Source of the DNA: Pontibacter mucosus
GTDB lineage: Bacteria; Bacteroidota; Bacteroidia; Cytophagales; Hymenobacteraceae
Direction: 5' to 3'
Assembly (NCBI RefSeq): GCF_003054055.1
Contig: NZ_QBKI01000013.1
Location: 55,426-119,425, forward strand
DNA: 64,000 nucleotides
Numbering within the stretch: the stretch's first letter is position 1; each line of letters starts with the position of its first letter. Shown piece by piece: positions 1 to 8,540 of this stretch. The notes below the pieces were generated by a model, which saw only the letters and a list, made by a program, of their open reading frames with translations, did not search any database and had not been told where the DNA came from. The translations under genes and the position numbers were made by a program.

Positions 1-1909
1 GGGTGCGTTGTCGGTAGCCGTGTAGGCACGCCCGGCCTTGCCCAGCACGTTTTCCACCTCAGGAAAGCCTTTAATAATCTTGTCTTGCAGTTGCATGATG
101 CGCTTGGCTTCCGAATTGGAAACATCCGGCAACGTAACGGGCATCAGCAACAGGGAGCCTTCGTCCAGCGGGGGCATGAACTCCGTGCCGAGGTTGATCA
201 CAAAGGGGACACTGCCCATCAACAGGACAACGCAGGCAGCCAGCACACTTTTGCGCCACTCCAGGCAAAAGCGGGCAACAGGCCTGTATAACCTGACAAA
301 GAAATTGGAGACAGGGTTGCGGCTTTCCGGTATGAGCTTACACTTCATCAGGGTGCGCGTGAGCATGGGGGCTACCGTGATGGCAAGCATGGCAGCACCA
401 ATGAGCGAGAATGTTTTGGTAAGCACCAGGGGCGTAAACAGCTTCCTTTCCTGGCCCGTCAGGAACAGAATGGGCGCAAAGGAGATAATCATGATCAGGA
501 CCGAAAAGAAGACGGACCGCCCCAGGGTACGGGAAGAGTTTTCGATAATGGACACGCGCTCCTCTTCCGGGATCTCGTTTGTGTGGCCGATACGCTCTTT
601 CACTCGTTTTTCTTCGGATGCTGCCATACTAACTGCCTGTTTCGGTGCCCAGAACCCGTTTGGTGAGAGACCGGTAGGCGTTCTCTGCCATGACAATCCC
701 CGGATCCACCACATCCCCGATAGCCAGCGCAATGCCTCCCAGCGACATGATGTTGGAGGTAACCCCGAACAGCCTCATCAGGATAAAGCCGATAAGCACC
801 GAGAGCAGGATACAAATAATAGCCACCATGCCGCTTCGAAAGCTGAACAGGAACAGGATCACGACAATGCACACGATCAGGATCATTTGCCAAAGCGCTT
901 CCGTCAGGGTATTGATGGAGGCCAGGATAAGGTCGCTGCGGTCGTAGGCTGTCTTGAACTTCACCCCTGCCGGCAGCCCTTTCTCCACTTCCTTCATCTT
1001 CAGCTTGGCCCGTTCAATCACATCCCGGGCGTTCTCTCCGAAGCGCATCACCACAATGCCCCCAACTACTTCGCCTTCCCCGTTCTCTTCCGTGATGCCC
1101 AAGCGCAGATCAGTGCTCATCTGCACATCAGCCACGTCGTTCAGGCGTACAGGGATAGACTTATAGGTGCCAATGGATATCTCCTGTATATCTTCCAGGC
1201 TGGAGATGTAACCCAGCCCCCTGACCAGGTAGCTGGTGGCGTTCATTTCAAATAGACTGCCCCCTACATCGCGGTTGTTGGCAGCAACCGCCCGGGTAAC
1301 GTCCATCAAAGGCACGTCGTAATACACCAGCTTGTGCGGATCAATGGTTACCTGGTACTGTTTCTGAAAGCCTCCAAACGAAGCGACCTCGCTCACGCCC
1401 TCCACATTTTGCAACGCAAACTTCACGTACCAGTCCTGCAGGGCCCGCAACTCTCCCAGGTTATAACCGTCGCCCTCCAGCGTGTACCAGAACACATGCC
1501 CCAGGCCTGTCCCGTCCGGTCCCAGGGTCGGGGTGACTCCCTGCGGCAGGAAGCGCTGGGCATAGTTGAGGCGCTCCAGCACGCGGGTACGGGCCCAGTA
1601 CACGTCCACCTCATCTAGAAATACCACAAAAATGAAACTCATGCCGAACATGGAAGCGGCACGAATGGACTTGATCTTGGGGATTCCCTGCAGGTTGGAG
1701 ACCAACGGGTAGGTGATCTGGTCTTCCATGATCTTAGGGTTCCGCCCCATGTACTCCGTGTAGATAATCACCTGGTTCTCGGAAAGGTCGGGCAAGGCGT
1801 CTACCGGGGTCTCTTTGATGGAATAAAACCCGCCCACCGCCACTAGTATTATGCCGAGCCATACAAAGAAGCGGTTGCGAATAGACCAGGAAACAAGATT
1901 CTCTATCAT
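1..1909 (-). pseudogene. CusA/CzcA-family heavy-metal RND pump, frameshifted, C-terminus off window
   Basis: Inner-membrane RND proton antiporter subunit that would export metal cations through a CusB-type adaptor and an outer-membrane channel. Reading starts at ATG 1909 (IENLVSWSIRNRFFVW), continues through the porter domain (GLGHVFWYTLEGDGYNLGEL) into TM segments and the region VDPGIVMAENAYRSLT, then hits TAG at 629-631. The RND sequence resumes in another frame from about 650 to position 1 (KERIGHTNEIPEEERVSIIE, then FTPLVLTKTFSLIGAAML and MPPLDEGSLLLMP). One indel near 640-655 explains this. It may be a true frameshift or a sequencing error; translated as is, the pump would be dead. No adaptor gene lies just upstream. 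Confidence 0.85.
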
Positions 1910-2282
1910 AAATTCATGTTGATATACTGTTCTGATAGATGGTTCACAAAGTACCATTACTCACGCCAACCTGTAAGCAGATGGTAGCATATATAAATCC
2001 CTATTGTAAAACTATGTTAGTCATATCTCCAAATAAATGACATACAGCATCAAATGCTATGACCTTTATCATCTTCTTCACGGAAAACAGGCCTTAAGCG
2101 GCTCATACTTGCCGGAAGACCATTTAAAATCATGGACTCCCTATGAGTTTTTAAAGCAGTCAATCTAATCAGTCGGGCATCAACAAATTTCTCATTGTGG
2201 ATCCACGACTTTAGTAATACTTACGGGTTTCAGTGATTTAAATCCAGTTTTTTACCAGAAAGGTATAAATACAGCCTGTGTC
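1910..2282. other. Intergenic stretch without a recognisable gene
   Basis: This spacer separates the 3' end of the GT35-like gene from the start of the CusA pseudogene; both are on the minus strand. It should hold the CusA promoter. I see no strong TAnnTTTG element, no strong hairpin and no credible ORF in it. Confidence 0.4.
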
Positions 2283-3959
2283 TTAAGTATTGTACAACTT
2301 TTCGTAGTATTCCTGGGCCATCCGATCAGAGTCAAAATAAGGCAGAATGTCCTGCATGCTATTTTTCATGATCGATAACCACTTCTCTGGTTGGTTGTAG
2401 TATAATGGCAGAATATCGTGTTCAAGTGTATCCATTATATTGCTTGCGTCTATCTTGTTTTGCTCATGCCATGGCAGCGTTGGGTCTACGGGAGGCACCA
2501 TGAACCCATTTATGCCATGCCGCACGAACTCAGGCACCCAACCATCGGCAGTTGATAGCAAAACTGCCCCGTTCATGGCAGCTGACATGCCACTTGTGCC
2601 CGACGCCTCATGCGTTACCAGAGGATTGCTCAACCACAGGTCTGCCCCCTGTTTCAGGAGCTTTGAAAGTTTGAGTTCATACCCCACCAGTACAGAGCAA
2701 TGGTGATACTTTTTACTATGATGTACCAACCGGTCGAACACAGAAACGGCAGCATAATCCGTTGGGTAGGGCTTCCCTGCCCATATTACCTGAACAGGTT
2801 GCTCGGGGTCAGTTATCATTCTTTCATAACGGGCCACATCTTCCATTATCAGGTCTGCCCGTTTATAGGCTGCAAAGCGCCGTGCCCACACGATTGTGAA
2901 GACGTTTTCATCCAGCAAATCACCTGTTTGATCGGCTACTACCTCAAGAAGTTGTTTTTTAAGCTGCCGCTTCCTTAGAAACAGCTTTTCGTGGTCCCCT
3001 TGCTGCAGGCAGTCATACAGATCCTGGTCTGCCCAATAAGCGTAGCTTTGTGCGTTTGTGATATAAGTGACAGGGCAAATGTCCGGGTGACCGCCCCAAA
3101 GCGTTTGAACTACCTCTCCGTGCATTCTGGAAACAGCATTTGCTTTTCGGGCTAAGCGTAAGGCAGCCAATGTATGATCAAATGTGTCCCCGTTTATGCC
3201 TGTGATGTGTCTTACCTCCTCTAAAGGCAGGTAGGTAAAGTAGCCCATTTTATCCAGCAACCGTATGTCCGTTTTCTCATTCCCGGCTGCTTCGGGTGTA
3301 TGCGTAGTAAACACTAACCGTTTCTTTACCTCGTCTAAATTCCTGTATTTATGAAACAAAGAGAAAGCCAGCGGCAGTGCGTGCGCCTCGTTTAGGTGGT
3401 ACACATCCGGGGCAAGATCTAAGATCTCCAGCAATTTATGCCCTCCTGCCCCAAGTAAGATACTTGCAGCGATTCTGGCTTCCTGATTCGAGTTATAAAG
3501 CTTATGCGTAATAGTCTGAGCCAGGTAATCATTTTCGGCCAAGTTAGTAGTCAGGAAGAAGACAGGAGCAGTATTAAAAACGTGTGGTGGAAGGTATAGA
3601 ACACCTACTTGAACAGGGGTATGGTTGATGTTAATCTCAAATTGAATGTCTGTTTCCTGCAGAAAGGAATATATCTTTTCCAGAAACAAAACGTCCATGG
3701 TCTGGTCTGACTTATGTACCTGATCATAGTAGCCGTATTTCCAATAAATGCCTATCCCCACCATGTTCTGCTTCAAATGGTGGGCACTCCGCATATGTGA
3801 GCCAGCCAGAAAACCCAACCCTCCACTATACATCTTGAGGAATTGCTCAATAGCGTATTCCATCGAGAAGTAAGCCACACGCTTCTGGTAAGCGGCAGGA
3901 TATGTGTAAGGATGTAGCTCCTTTTTAAAATCAGTCATAGCTATTTTATAATGGGACAT
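2283..3959 (-). CDS. Alpha-glucan phosphorylase-like GT35 protein (short form) without the PLP lysine
   Basis: The 558-aa protein matches the short alpha-glucan phosphorylase family: RVAYFSMEYAIEQFLKMYSGG near the N-terminus, HLNEAHALPLAFSLF in the middle, VWARRFAAYKRADL and EASGTSGMSAAMNG near the C-terminus. Known GT35 phosphorylases release glucose-1-phosphate from glycogen or maltodextrin using PLP bound to the lysine of a GTxxMK motif. Here that position (about residue 459, codon at 2583-2585) is Ser. It may therefore be a family variant that does not use PLP in the usual way, a different glycosyltransferase, or inactive. Nearby genes for GAPDH and a glycosidase suggest a role in storage-glucan or compatible-sugar metabolism. 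Confidence 0.8.
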   Translation of the reverse strand: MSHYKIAMTDFKKELHPYTYPAAYQKRVAYFSMEYAIEQFLKMYSGGLGFLAGSHMRSAHHLKQNMVGIGIYWKYGYYDQVHKSDQTMDVLFLEKIYSFLQETDIQFEININHTPVQVGVLYLPPHVFNTAPVFFLTTNLAENDYLAQTITHKLYNSNQEARIAASILLGAGGHKLLEILDLAPDVYHLNEAHALPLAFSLFHKYRNLDEVKKRLVFTTHTPEAAGNEKTDIRLLDKMGYFTYLPLEEVRHITGINGDTFDHTLAALRLARKANAVSRMHGEVVQTLWGGHPDICPVTYITNAQSYAYWADQDLYDCLQQGDHEKLFLRKRQLKKQLLEVVADQTGDLLDENVFTIVWARRFAAYKRADLIMEDVARYERMITDPEQPVQVIWAGKPYPTDYAAVSVFDRLVHHSKKYHHCSVLVGYELKLSKLLKQGADLWLSNPLVTHEASGTSGMSAAMNGAVLLSTADGWVPEFVRHGINGFMVPPVDPTLPWHEQNKIDASNIMDTLEHDILPLYYNQPEKWLSIMKNSMQDILPYFDSDRMAQEYYEKLYNT

Positions 3960-4181
3960 CAGCCTGAAGAAGTTGGCTTCTCTGGCAATTCTTATTCAAT
4001 ACCAAACGGTATACTGCGGAGTAGCCTGCTTTAAAAAGGCCTTGTGCCTAATCAGGGTATTCCTCGGTTAAGTGATTTCATAATGAAAATATTTTGAAAA
4101 GCGCTGCGCTGATGGCAAAGGTTATATGGAGCCGCTCCCCACTAGCCGCGCCCGTATGGGTATAGCATGTAAATAAATGGC

Positions 4182-4529
4182 TCAGCTTTTACCGATACTT
4201 ATGGACTCTTTTATCTCCTTCAGGAGAAAGAAACTGATCACGGATCGGATCACTACAATGAGCCCCAAAACATAGAGCTCATTCAAACTTGGGTCATGGA
4301 TCGTGTGGATAATGTCGGCCGCCAGCATGAAATCAAGCCCAAGCAACAGGTAAGCTGACAGGCGGGAACGGTTACGCTCCTGCCTCACCATAACAGCGGT
4401 AGCGTCATGAAAGAAGCGCATCTCCGTTTTTATAAAACGGAAAAGGGTCAAAAGTGTGCCATATATAATGACGCCACTTCCTGCCACACTAATCGCAATC
4501 GCTATTGAGTTAAACGTATCCAGTCTCAT
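4182..4529 (-). CDS. DUF1622 family membrane protein
   Basis: A 115-aa protein with three hydrophobic segments: residues about 7-30 (SIAIAISVAGSGVIIYGTLL), 58-76 (SAYLLLGLDFMLAADIIHTI) and 85-105 (LYVLGLIVVIRSVISFFLLK). The phrase LLLGLDFMLAADII followed by a second helix with VIRSVISFFL is typical of DUF1622, whose function is unknown. It sits between the GT35-like and GAPDH genes on the same strand, so co-transcription is plausible. Confidence 0.75.
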   Translation of the reverse strand: MRLDTFNSIAIAISVAGSGVIIYGTLLTLFRFIKTEMRFFHDATAVMVRQERNRSRLSAYLLLGLDFMLAADIIHTIHDPSLNELYVLGLIVVIRSVISFFLLKEIKESISIGKS

Positions 4530-4575
4530 TCGCCTTTTCCTAAGGTAGCTTTGATCACTAACAGCTCCTCTGTGT

Positions 4576-5613
4576 TCAAATTAAAGCCCCCTGCCGTACC
4601 CCCAGGACAGCGTTGGTCTTTTGTATGGAGGCCTGTGCATTTTCCTCCAGCCTTGTCAGCGCCCGGATCGCATCTATCGTTTCAGGGATCACGATGGCCT
4701 GGTTGTCGACCAGATAGGCGTAGAACAGCTCATTCCCCACTACTTTCAGCATGTCCTGCCACAGCGCCACCTCATACATGTCGCCGTAAGGACGGTCCAG
4801 TCCCAGCATCAGTTCTTTTACCGTGTTGTTGGCCGAAAGGCCGTTGGCATAGTTGATCATGGCAATGCGGGTGGAGTTACTGAAAGCCTGCAGCACTTCT
4901 TCTTTGCTGGCCTCTTTGGTGAGTTGCACGTTCCAGTAGTGCAAGTGGCTGAGTGTCTCCGGCACTTTCACCGCGGCGGTGATCACGTCTAAGTCCGGGT
5001 CCACGCTCTGCGCGTCCGGCCCCTGGTGGCTGGGTATCTCCGGCTCCGGCACCAGTGTATTCATGATGCCATTCAGGTGGCTCTCCCAGGGATCTGTTGC
5101 CCTGCGCAGCAAGGTGCCCCGCGCCTTCTGCAGCAGGCCTGCCTTTTTCAGGGCTGTCAAGGTTCTGATAATGGAAGTAGTGTTGCACGACACCACCCGG
5201 GTGGACTCGCGCCCCAGGGCGGTGTCGTAGTTATTTTCGGCGCTAAAGGAATGGCCTGTTGTCTCGTGTTTCTCGCCCCCCTGCACGATAAACTTCAGCC
5301 CTGCCGCTTTATACTTATCTATGTTCTGGGCCGCTACCTTTTTTGGGGTGCAGTCCACCACCACATCACAGGCCTTCAGAATGCCTGCCAACGTGCCGCG
5401 CACCTCAATACCAGCCTGCTCCATTTTTTCCTGAGCCGGGCTGTCGAAGGCGTAAACCGGGTAGCCTCTTTGCAAGGCCACTTTAATACGCCAGTCAGAA
5501 ACCACGTCACAGACGCCAGCCAGCTCCATGTCGTCCTGCAGACGAACGGCATCGGCCACCCGTTTGCCGATAACACCATACCCGTTCACTGCTACTCTTA
5601 CTTTTTCTTTCAT
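4576..5613 (-). CDS. Type II (archaeal-type) glyceraldehyde-3-phosphate dehydrogenase
   Basis: The 345-aa product carries the N-terminal dinucleotide-binding loop NGYGVIGKRVADAV (residues about 9-22) and the catalytic cysteine in VVSCNTTSI (about residue 142), both in the pattern of type II GAPDH rather than the usual bacterial GapA. The reaction is NAD(P)-dependent oxidation of glyceraldehyde-3-phosphate to 1,3-bisphosphoglycerate. The family is the main GAPDH of many archaea and is scattered in bacterial accessory DNA, so lateral origin is likely. It lies 46 nt upstream of the DUF1622 gene on the same strand. Full length and intact by inspection. Confidence 0.88.
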   Translation of the reverse strand: MKEKVRVAVNGYGVIGKRVADAVRLQDDMELAGVCDVVSDWRIKVALQRGYPVYAFDSPAQEKMEQAGIEVRGTLAGILKACDVVVDCTPKKVAAQNIDKYKAAGLKFIVQGGEKHETTGHSFSAENNYDTALGRESTRVVSCNTTSIIRTLTALKKAGLLQKARGTLLRRATDPWESHLNGIMNTLVPEPEIPSHQGPDAQSVDPDLDVITAAVKVPETLSHLHYWNVQLTKEASKEEVLQAFSNSTRIAMINYANGLSANNTVKELMLGLDRPYGDMYEVALWQDMLKVVGNELFYAYLVDNQAIVIPETIDAIRALTRLEENAQASIQKTNAVLGVRQGALI

Positions 5614-5676
5614 TGCTCAAAAAGATTAAAGAAATATGTTTGTTTTCACTTTGCTTTACAGGGGCATGCCGAACGC

Positions 5677-5952
5677 TCATGAACTCCTGAGGCTAACATT
5701 ATATATAGCCGCAATGCAGGCACCTAAGAGCCAGGAAATAATAAAAATTTCCACAATCCCTATAACGGCTTCCCAGAAGGGGACATCCATCCTGATTACA
5801 GATGAAACATCTAGCCCATGAAGCAAGCTATTAAAGAAACTAACCGTCCCCTTATACCCCACCGTGGCCATTAACAGGATACACCCCACGTAACTAATTG
5901 CACCCGTTATTCCACAAGCCAAGCCAAACTTTTTAATGTTGATGCTGTTCAT
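5677..5952 (-). CDS. DUF5676-like small membrane protein
   Basis: The start at 5952 (MNSINIKKFGLACGITGAI) is chosen because it gives a 91-aa protein with a positively charged N-terminus. The longer frame from 5991 would lie mostly inside the upstream gene. There are two long hydrophobic segments (LACGITGAISYVGCILLMATV and IGIVEIFIISWLLGACIAAI). The layout fits DUF5676, often found in metal-resistance neighbourhoods. The start overlaps the end of the upstream gene by 20 nt, so the two are probably translated together. Confidence 0.65.
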   Translation of the reverse strand: MNSINIKKFGLACGITGAISYVGCILLMATVGYKGTVSFFNSLLHGLDVSSVIRMDVPFWEAVIGIVEIFIISWLLGACIAAIYNVSLRSS

Positions 5953-6169
5953 GATTTCTATTTGGTTTGGTAATTTTTGTGCTGTGGCCATTACTGTCCT
6001 GCTGATGGTTATGCCCTCCGTGCATCGGCATCAGCAAATGACAGGCGAACATGACCAGAATAAAAACGAAAAGGGAAATGTTGCCGCCCAACCCCAGAGC
6101 TGGTGCCAGAAAGATCAGCAGCAAAGGCAAAAGACAGCCTATTGCCATCCATATCCAGTGGTTTTTCAT
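5933..6169 (-). CDS. Small membrane protein with His-rich tail (DUF2933-like)
   Basis: This 78-aa protein has a hydrophobic N-terminal half (WMAIGCLLPLLLIFLAPALG and ISLFVFILVMFACHLLM, two TM helices) followed by a histidine-rich tail (MPMHGGHNHQQ, then HEQHQH at the end). Small two-helix proteins with LLMPMHGGH-type tails occur beside copper and mercury resistance genes and are often called DUF2933. The tail could bind metal, but no function is established. It overlaps the next gene by 20 nt. Confidence 0.6.
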   Translation of the reverse strand: MKNHWIWMAIGCLLPLLLIFLAPALGLGGNISLFVFILVMFACHLLMPMHGGHNHQQDSNGHSTKITKPNRNHEQHQH

Positions 6170-6262
6170 AAGTATTCTGCTATAGGTTTATAGGTTGTGA
6201 CTACTGTTTCTTAAGTGGGTATGCCGTACATGCTCCATCAATCCTTTATCACGTACTGCCTT

Positions 6263-6532
6263 CTAACCCTGTGTCTGCAGTGGTCTCCTTTCTGCCCTGA
6301 CATCTGACTCCTTGGCTCTCTCCATCCTTATCAGAACTGCGTACCTTCCAATAGTTTGCCCAAAGACACGCGTATGTATCTTACTAAACTTGTTATAATT
6401 TACCACTAAGCTTTTCAATAAGAAGGCTGGAATCTTAACATCGCTACCCTCACCAGGGAACTCTTGTCTGACGTGTTGGGCAAGTGCCAACTGTATCCTT
6501 TCTGTTATAAGTGTATGAGGGTCCTTTATGAC
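6263..6532 (-). pseudogene. Remnant of a small AraC-type regulator
   Basis: An open frame of about 90 codons, bounded upstream by TAA at 6533-6535, reads ITERIQLALAQHVRQEF, then IPAFLLKSLVVNYNKFSKIH, then GQTIGRYAVLIRMERAKE. This is the first helix-turn-helix of the small Bacteroidota AraC family (compare the family pattern YTYLSxLFxxxxGxTIExxxIxxKIERxKEL). Everything before the middle of the protein and the second HTH are missing, and no proper start exists. It is probably a decayed regulator of the neighbouring metal genes. Confidence 0.5.
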
Positions 6533-6535
6533 TTA

Positions 6536-7080
6536 AAACTGTTGCTTCCAGTATTTTTCTACTGCTTCCTTAGCTTCTCCACTAGACTGTAAACAAGTAA
6601 CGGATTTACCTAGCTGGACTTCCTCTACCTGGTCCCAAGTCCCTTAAACACTTGCTTGATTACTTTCTGACACAGGCTGCAAATTATGTTCCTTATACAA
6701 CTTATTCAGTGTGTAGCGTTTTTTGTCGGTCGCACTCATTGAAAAGTAGTTATGTATAAATTATACGAGTTCAGCACTTGAAGAAGTACACCCGTTCTCA
6801 CAGTGTCGTTCTTACAATAATGAAGAAGCCAAGTCTTTACTCTATAACCATGTAATGCTAGGCTATTTGTACAAATTTTTATACATAAAATATACTTGTT
6901 GGTTTTATATATTTGCCTCACAATTTTATATATTTAAGGTAATAGCGTGTTGCTTAGAGCCAGTAGGTAAAAGGGTGGCTATGGGTTACAAACGTATCAG
7001 CCCAAGAGCCTCTTCCCTCCATCAATCAGATCACTATGGTTATAAGCTACTTTAAACATCACTCTGGGAAGCAAGCTTTT
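6536..7080. other. Degenerate intergenic DNA
   Basis: No credible gene is visible. On the minus strand a 30-codon frame starts at ATG 6739 and stops near 6650, followed by short open pieces in other frames, as expected of decayed coding sequence. Content is AT-rich around 6855-6945. Lies between two pseudogene fragments. Confidence 0.4.
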
Positions 7081-7825
7081 TTAAATCTCTGTTAATCCTG
7101 TCTTCACGCGGTCTATTAAGACTTGGGCATTTTTCCCGTACCTACGAATGACGATGCCACCGACCACCTCGCCTTTTCCGTTCAGGTCTGCGATGCCCAG
7201 CCGTAAGTCTCCTATTACCTGCACCGACGCCACATCGTTTATCGTGATCGGGACAGATTTATAGGTGCCCACGGCAATGTCTTTGATGTCGTTTATATCG
7301 GTGATATACCCAAGCCCCCGCACCAGGTAGCCGCTGGCATTGATCTCATATATGCTGCCCCCTACAGCGCGGTTGTTGCTAGCAATGGCATTCGTTACCT
7401 CCATCAGCGGAATACCATAATAAACCAGTTTATGTAGGTCGATATTGATCTGGTAACGTTTCTGAAAGCCACAGAAAGAAGCTACTTCGCTTACACCTTC
7501 GGTATTTTGCAGGGTAAATTTGATGTACCAGTCTTGCAGGGCACGGAGCTCTCCCAAGTTATAACCCGGGGCTTCCAACGTGTACAAATATACATGACCA
7601 AGGCCGGTGCCATTAGGCCCGAGCCTTGGTGAAATGCCGGGAGGCAGAAAGCGTTAAGCATAGTTAAGCCGCTCCAGCACCCGGGTATGTGCCCAATAAA
7701 TATCCTCCTCATCCTGAAAAAACACAAAAATGAAGCTCATGCCGAACATGGAGGCAGCCCGTACGGATTTGATGCGCGATATACCTTGCAGGTTGGACAC
7801 AAGCGGATAAGTTACCTGGGCTTGG
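7081..7825 (-). pseudogene. Second, truncated CusA-family fragment with nonsense mutation
   Basis: On the minus strand the frame reads VTYPLVSNLQGISRIKSVRA, then DEEDIYWAHTRVLERLNYA, an in-frame TAA at 7654-7656 (Gln in the homologue), then RFLPPGISPRLGPNGTGLGH and GYNLGELRALQDWYIKFTLQ down to about 7084. It parallels the first CusA over roughly residues 85-330 (porter domain) with many substitutions, so it is a separate old copy rather than a recent duplication. The TM domains and N-terminus are absent. Together with the AraC remnant it looks like debris of another metal-efflux locus. Confidence 0.85.
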
Positions 7826-8111
7826 GAATAAATTGTGTGGTTGTCCTGTAGCTTTCCAGTATCTTTTACGTTTGCTTTCTGCTACGAGAGCGGTCATTTG
7901 TAACGTAGCTTCATCCTGTGGACAAACGTTCCCGCCTTATTTGCACAGGCCTCCTTAGTTGAGGTAATTTTTGTGGAAGCACAGCTATTTACATGCCACG
8001 CCACTGTGCTAGTTACCACAAAAAGACAAAACCTTACTTAACTTTATAAGAGAATAAGTAGAGCCATTGATTTTAAATTATGATGTCCGTAATCACCTTT
8101 TGTTGATTCAG

Positions 8112-8351
8112 TTATAAGTCTCCTCCACTTATGCCCATTATGCGGATAAGCTCAGCTTTATACCCTGCCTGCTCCACTGCGTTTTCGATTACCTGTGGGT
8201 TCAGTTCTGTGCCTGACACGCTGAGTACCTTGTCTGTGCTTTCTGTATCAAGGTTCCACTTGCTTATCTTTTCTTCCTTATTCAAATAATGAGCTACCTT
8301 GGTTAGTGCTTCCTGATCCGCTACGTTTGTTCTAAACTTTAGTAATTCCAT
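8112..8351 (-). CDS. Small HMA-like protein lacking the CxxC metal site
   Basis: Start chosen at ATG 8351 (MELLKFRTNVADQEALTKVA), giving 79 aa. The predicted beta-alpha-beta-beta-alpha-beta layout with WNLDTESTDKVLSVSG, then VIENAVEQAGYKAELI matches small heavy-metal-associated (MerP/Atx1-like) proteins of Bacteroidota. In those, the segment after TN is usually a CxxC loop; here it reads VADQEALT with no cysteine. It thus keeps the ferredoxin-like fold but should not bind metal at the usual site; it might be a partner or sensor domain. It stands alone between pseudogene debris and the glycosidase gene. Confidence 0.6.
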   Translation of the reverse strand: MELLKFRTNVADQEALTKVAHYLNKEEKISKWNLDTESTDKVLSVSGTELNPQVIENAVEQAGYKAELIRIMGISGGDL

Positions 8352-8540
8352 AGTTATTAGTGCTTTTAGTATCAATGTATAGTGATTCCTTCCGTTTCTA
8401 TCAGGCTCTTTAAAGGTGTTATTGCTGTCCAACTAAGCCTATATACAGTTAGTAGTATGAAATGTCCCTTCCCTTTTTATTTAAACAAGTTTTCAGCCCA
8501 CCTACCTCTGCCGCATTGGTTTCAGTGCCTCCATGAAAGG

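Noticed and set aside
38..1255. Long plus-strand reading frame of about 400 codons
   Set aside because: It is the complement of the conserved CusA coding sequence and shows no family pattern of its own.
6736..7055. Short frames on both strands between the pseudogenes
   Set aside because: AT-rich, no family features, mutually overlapping.
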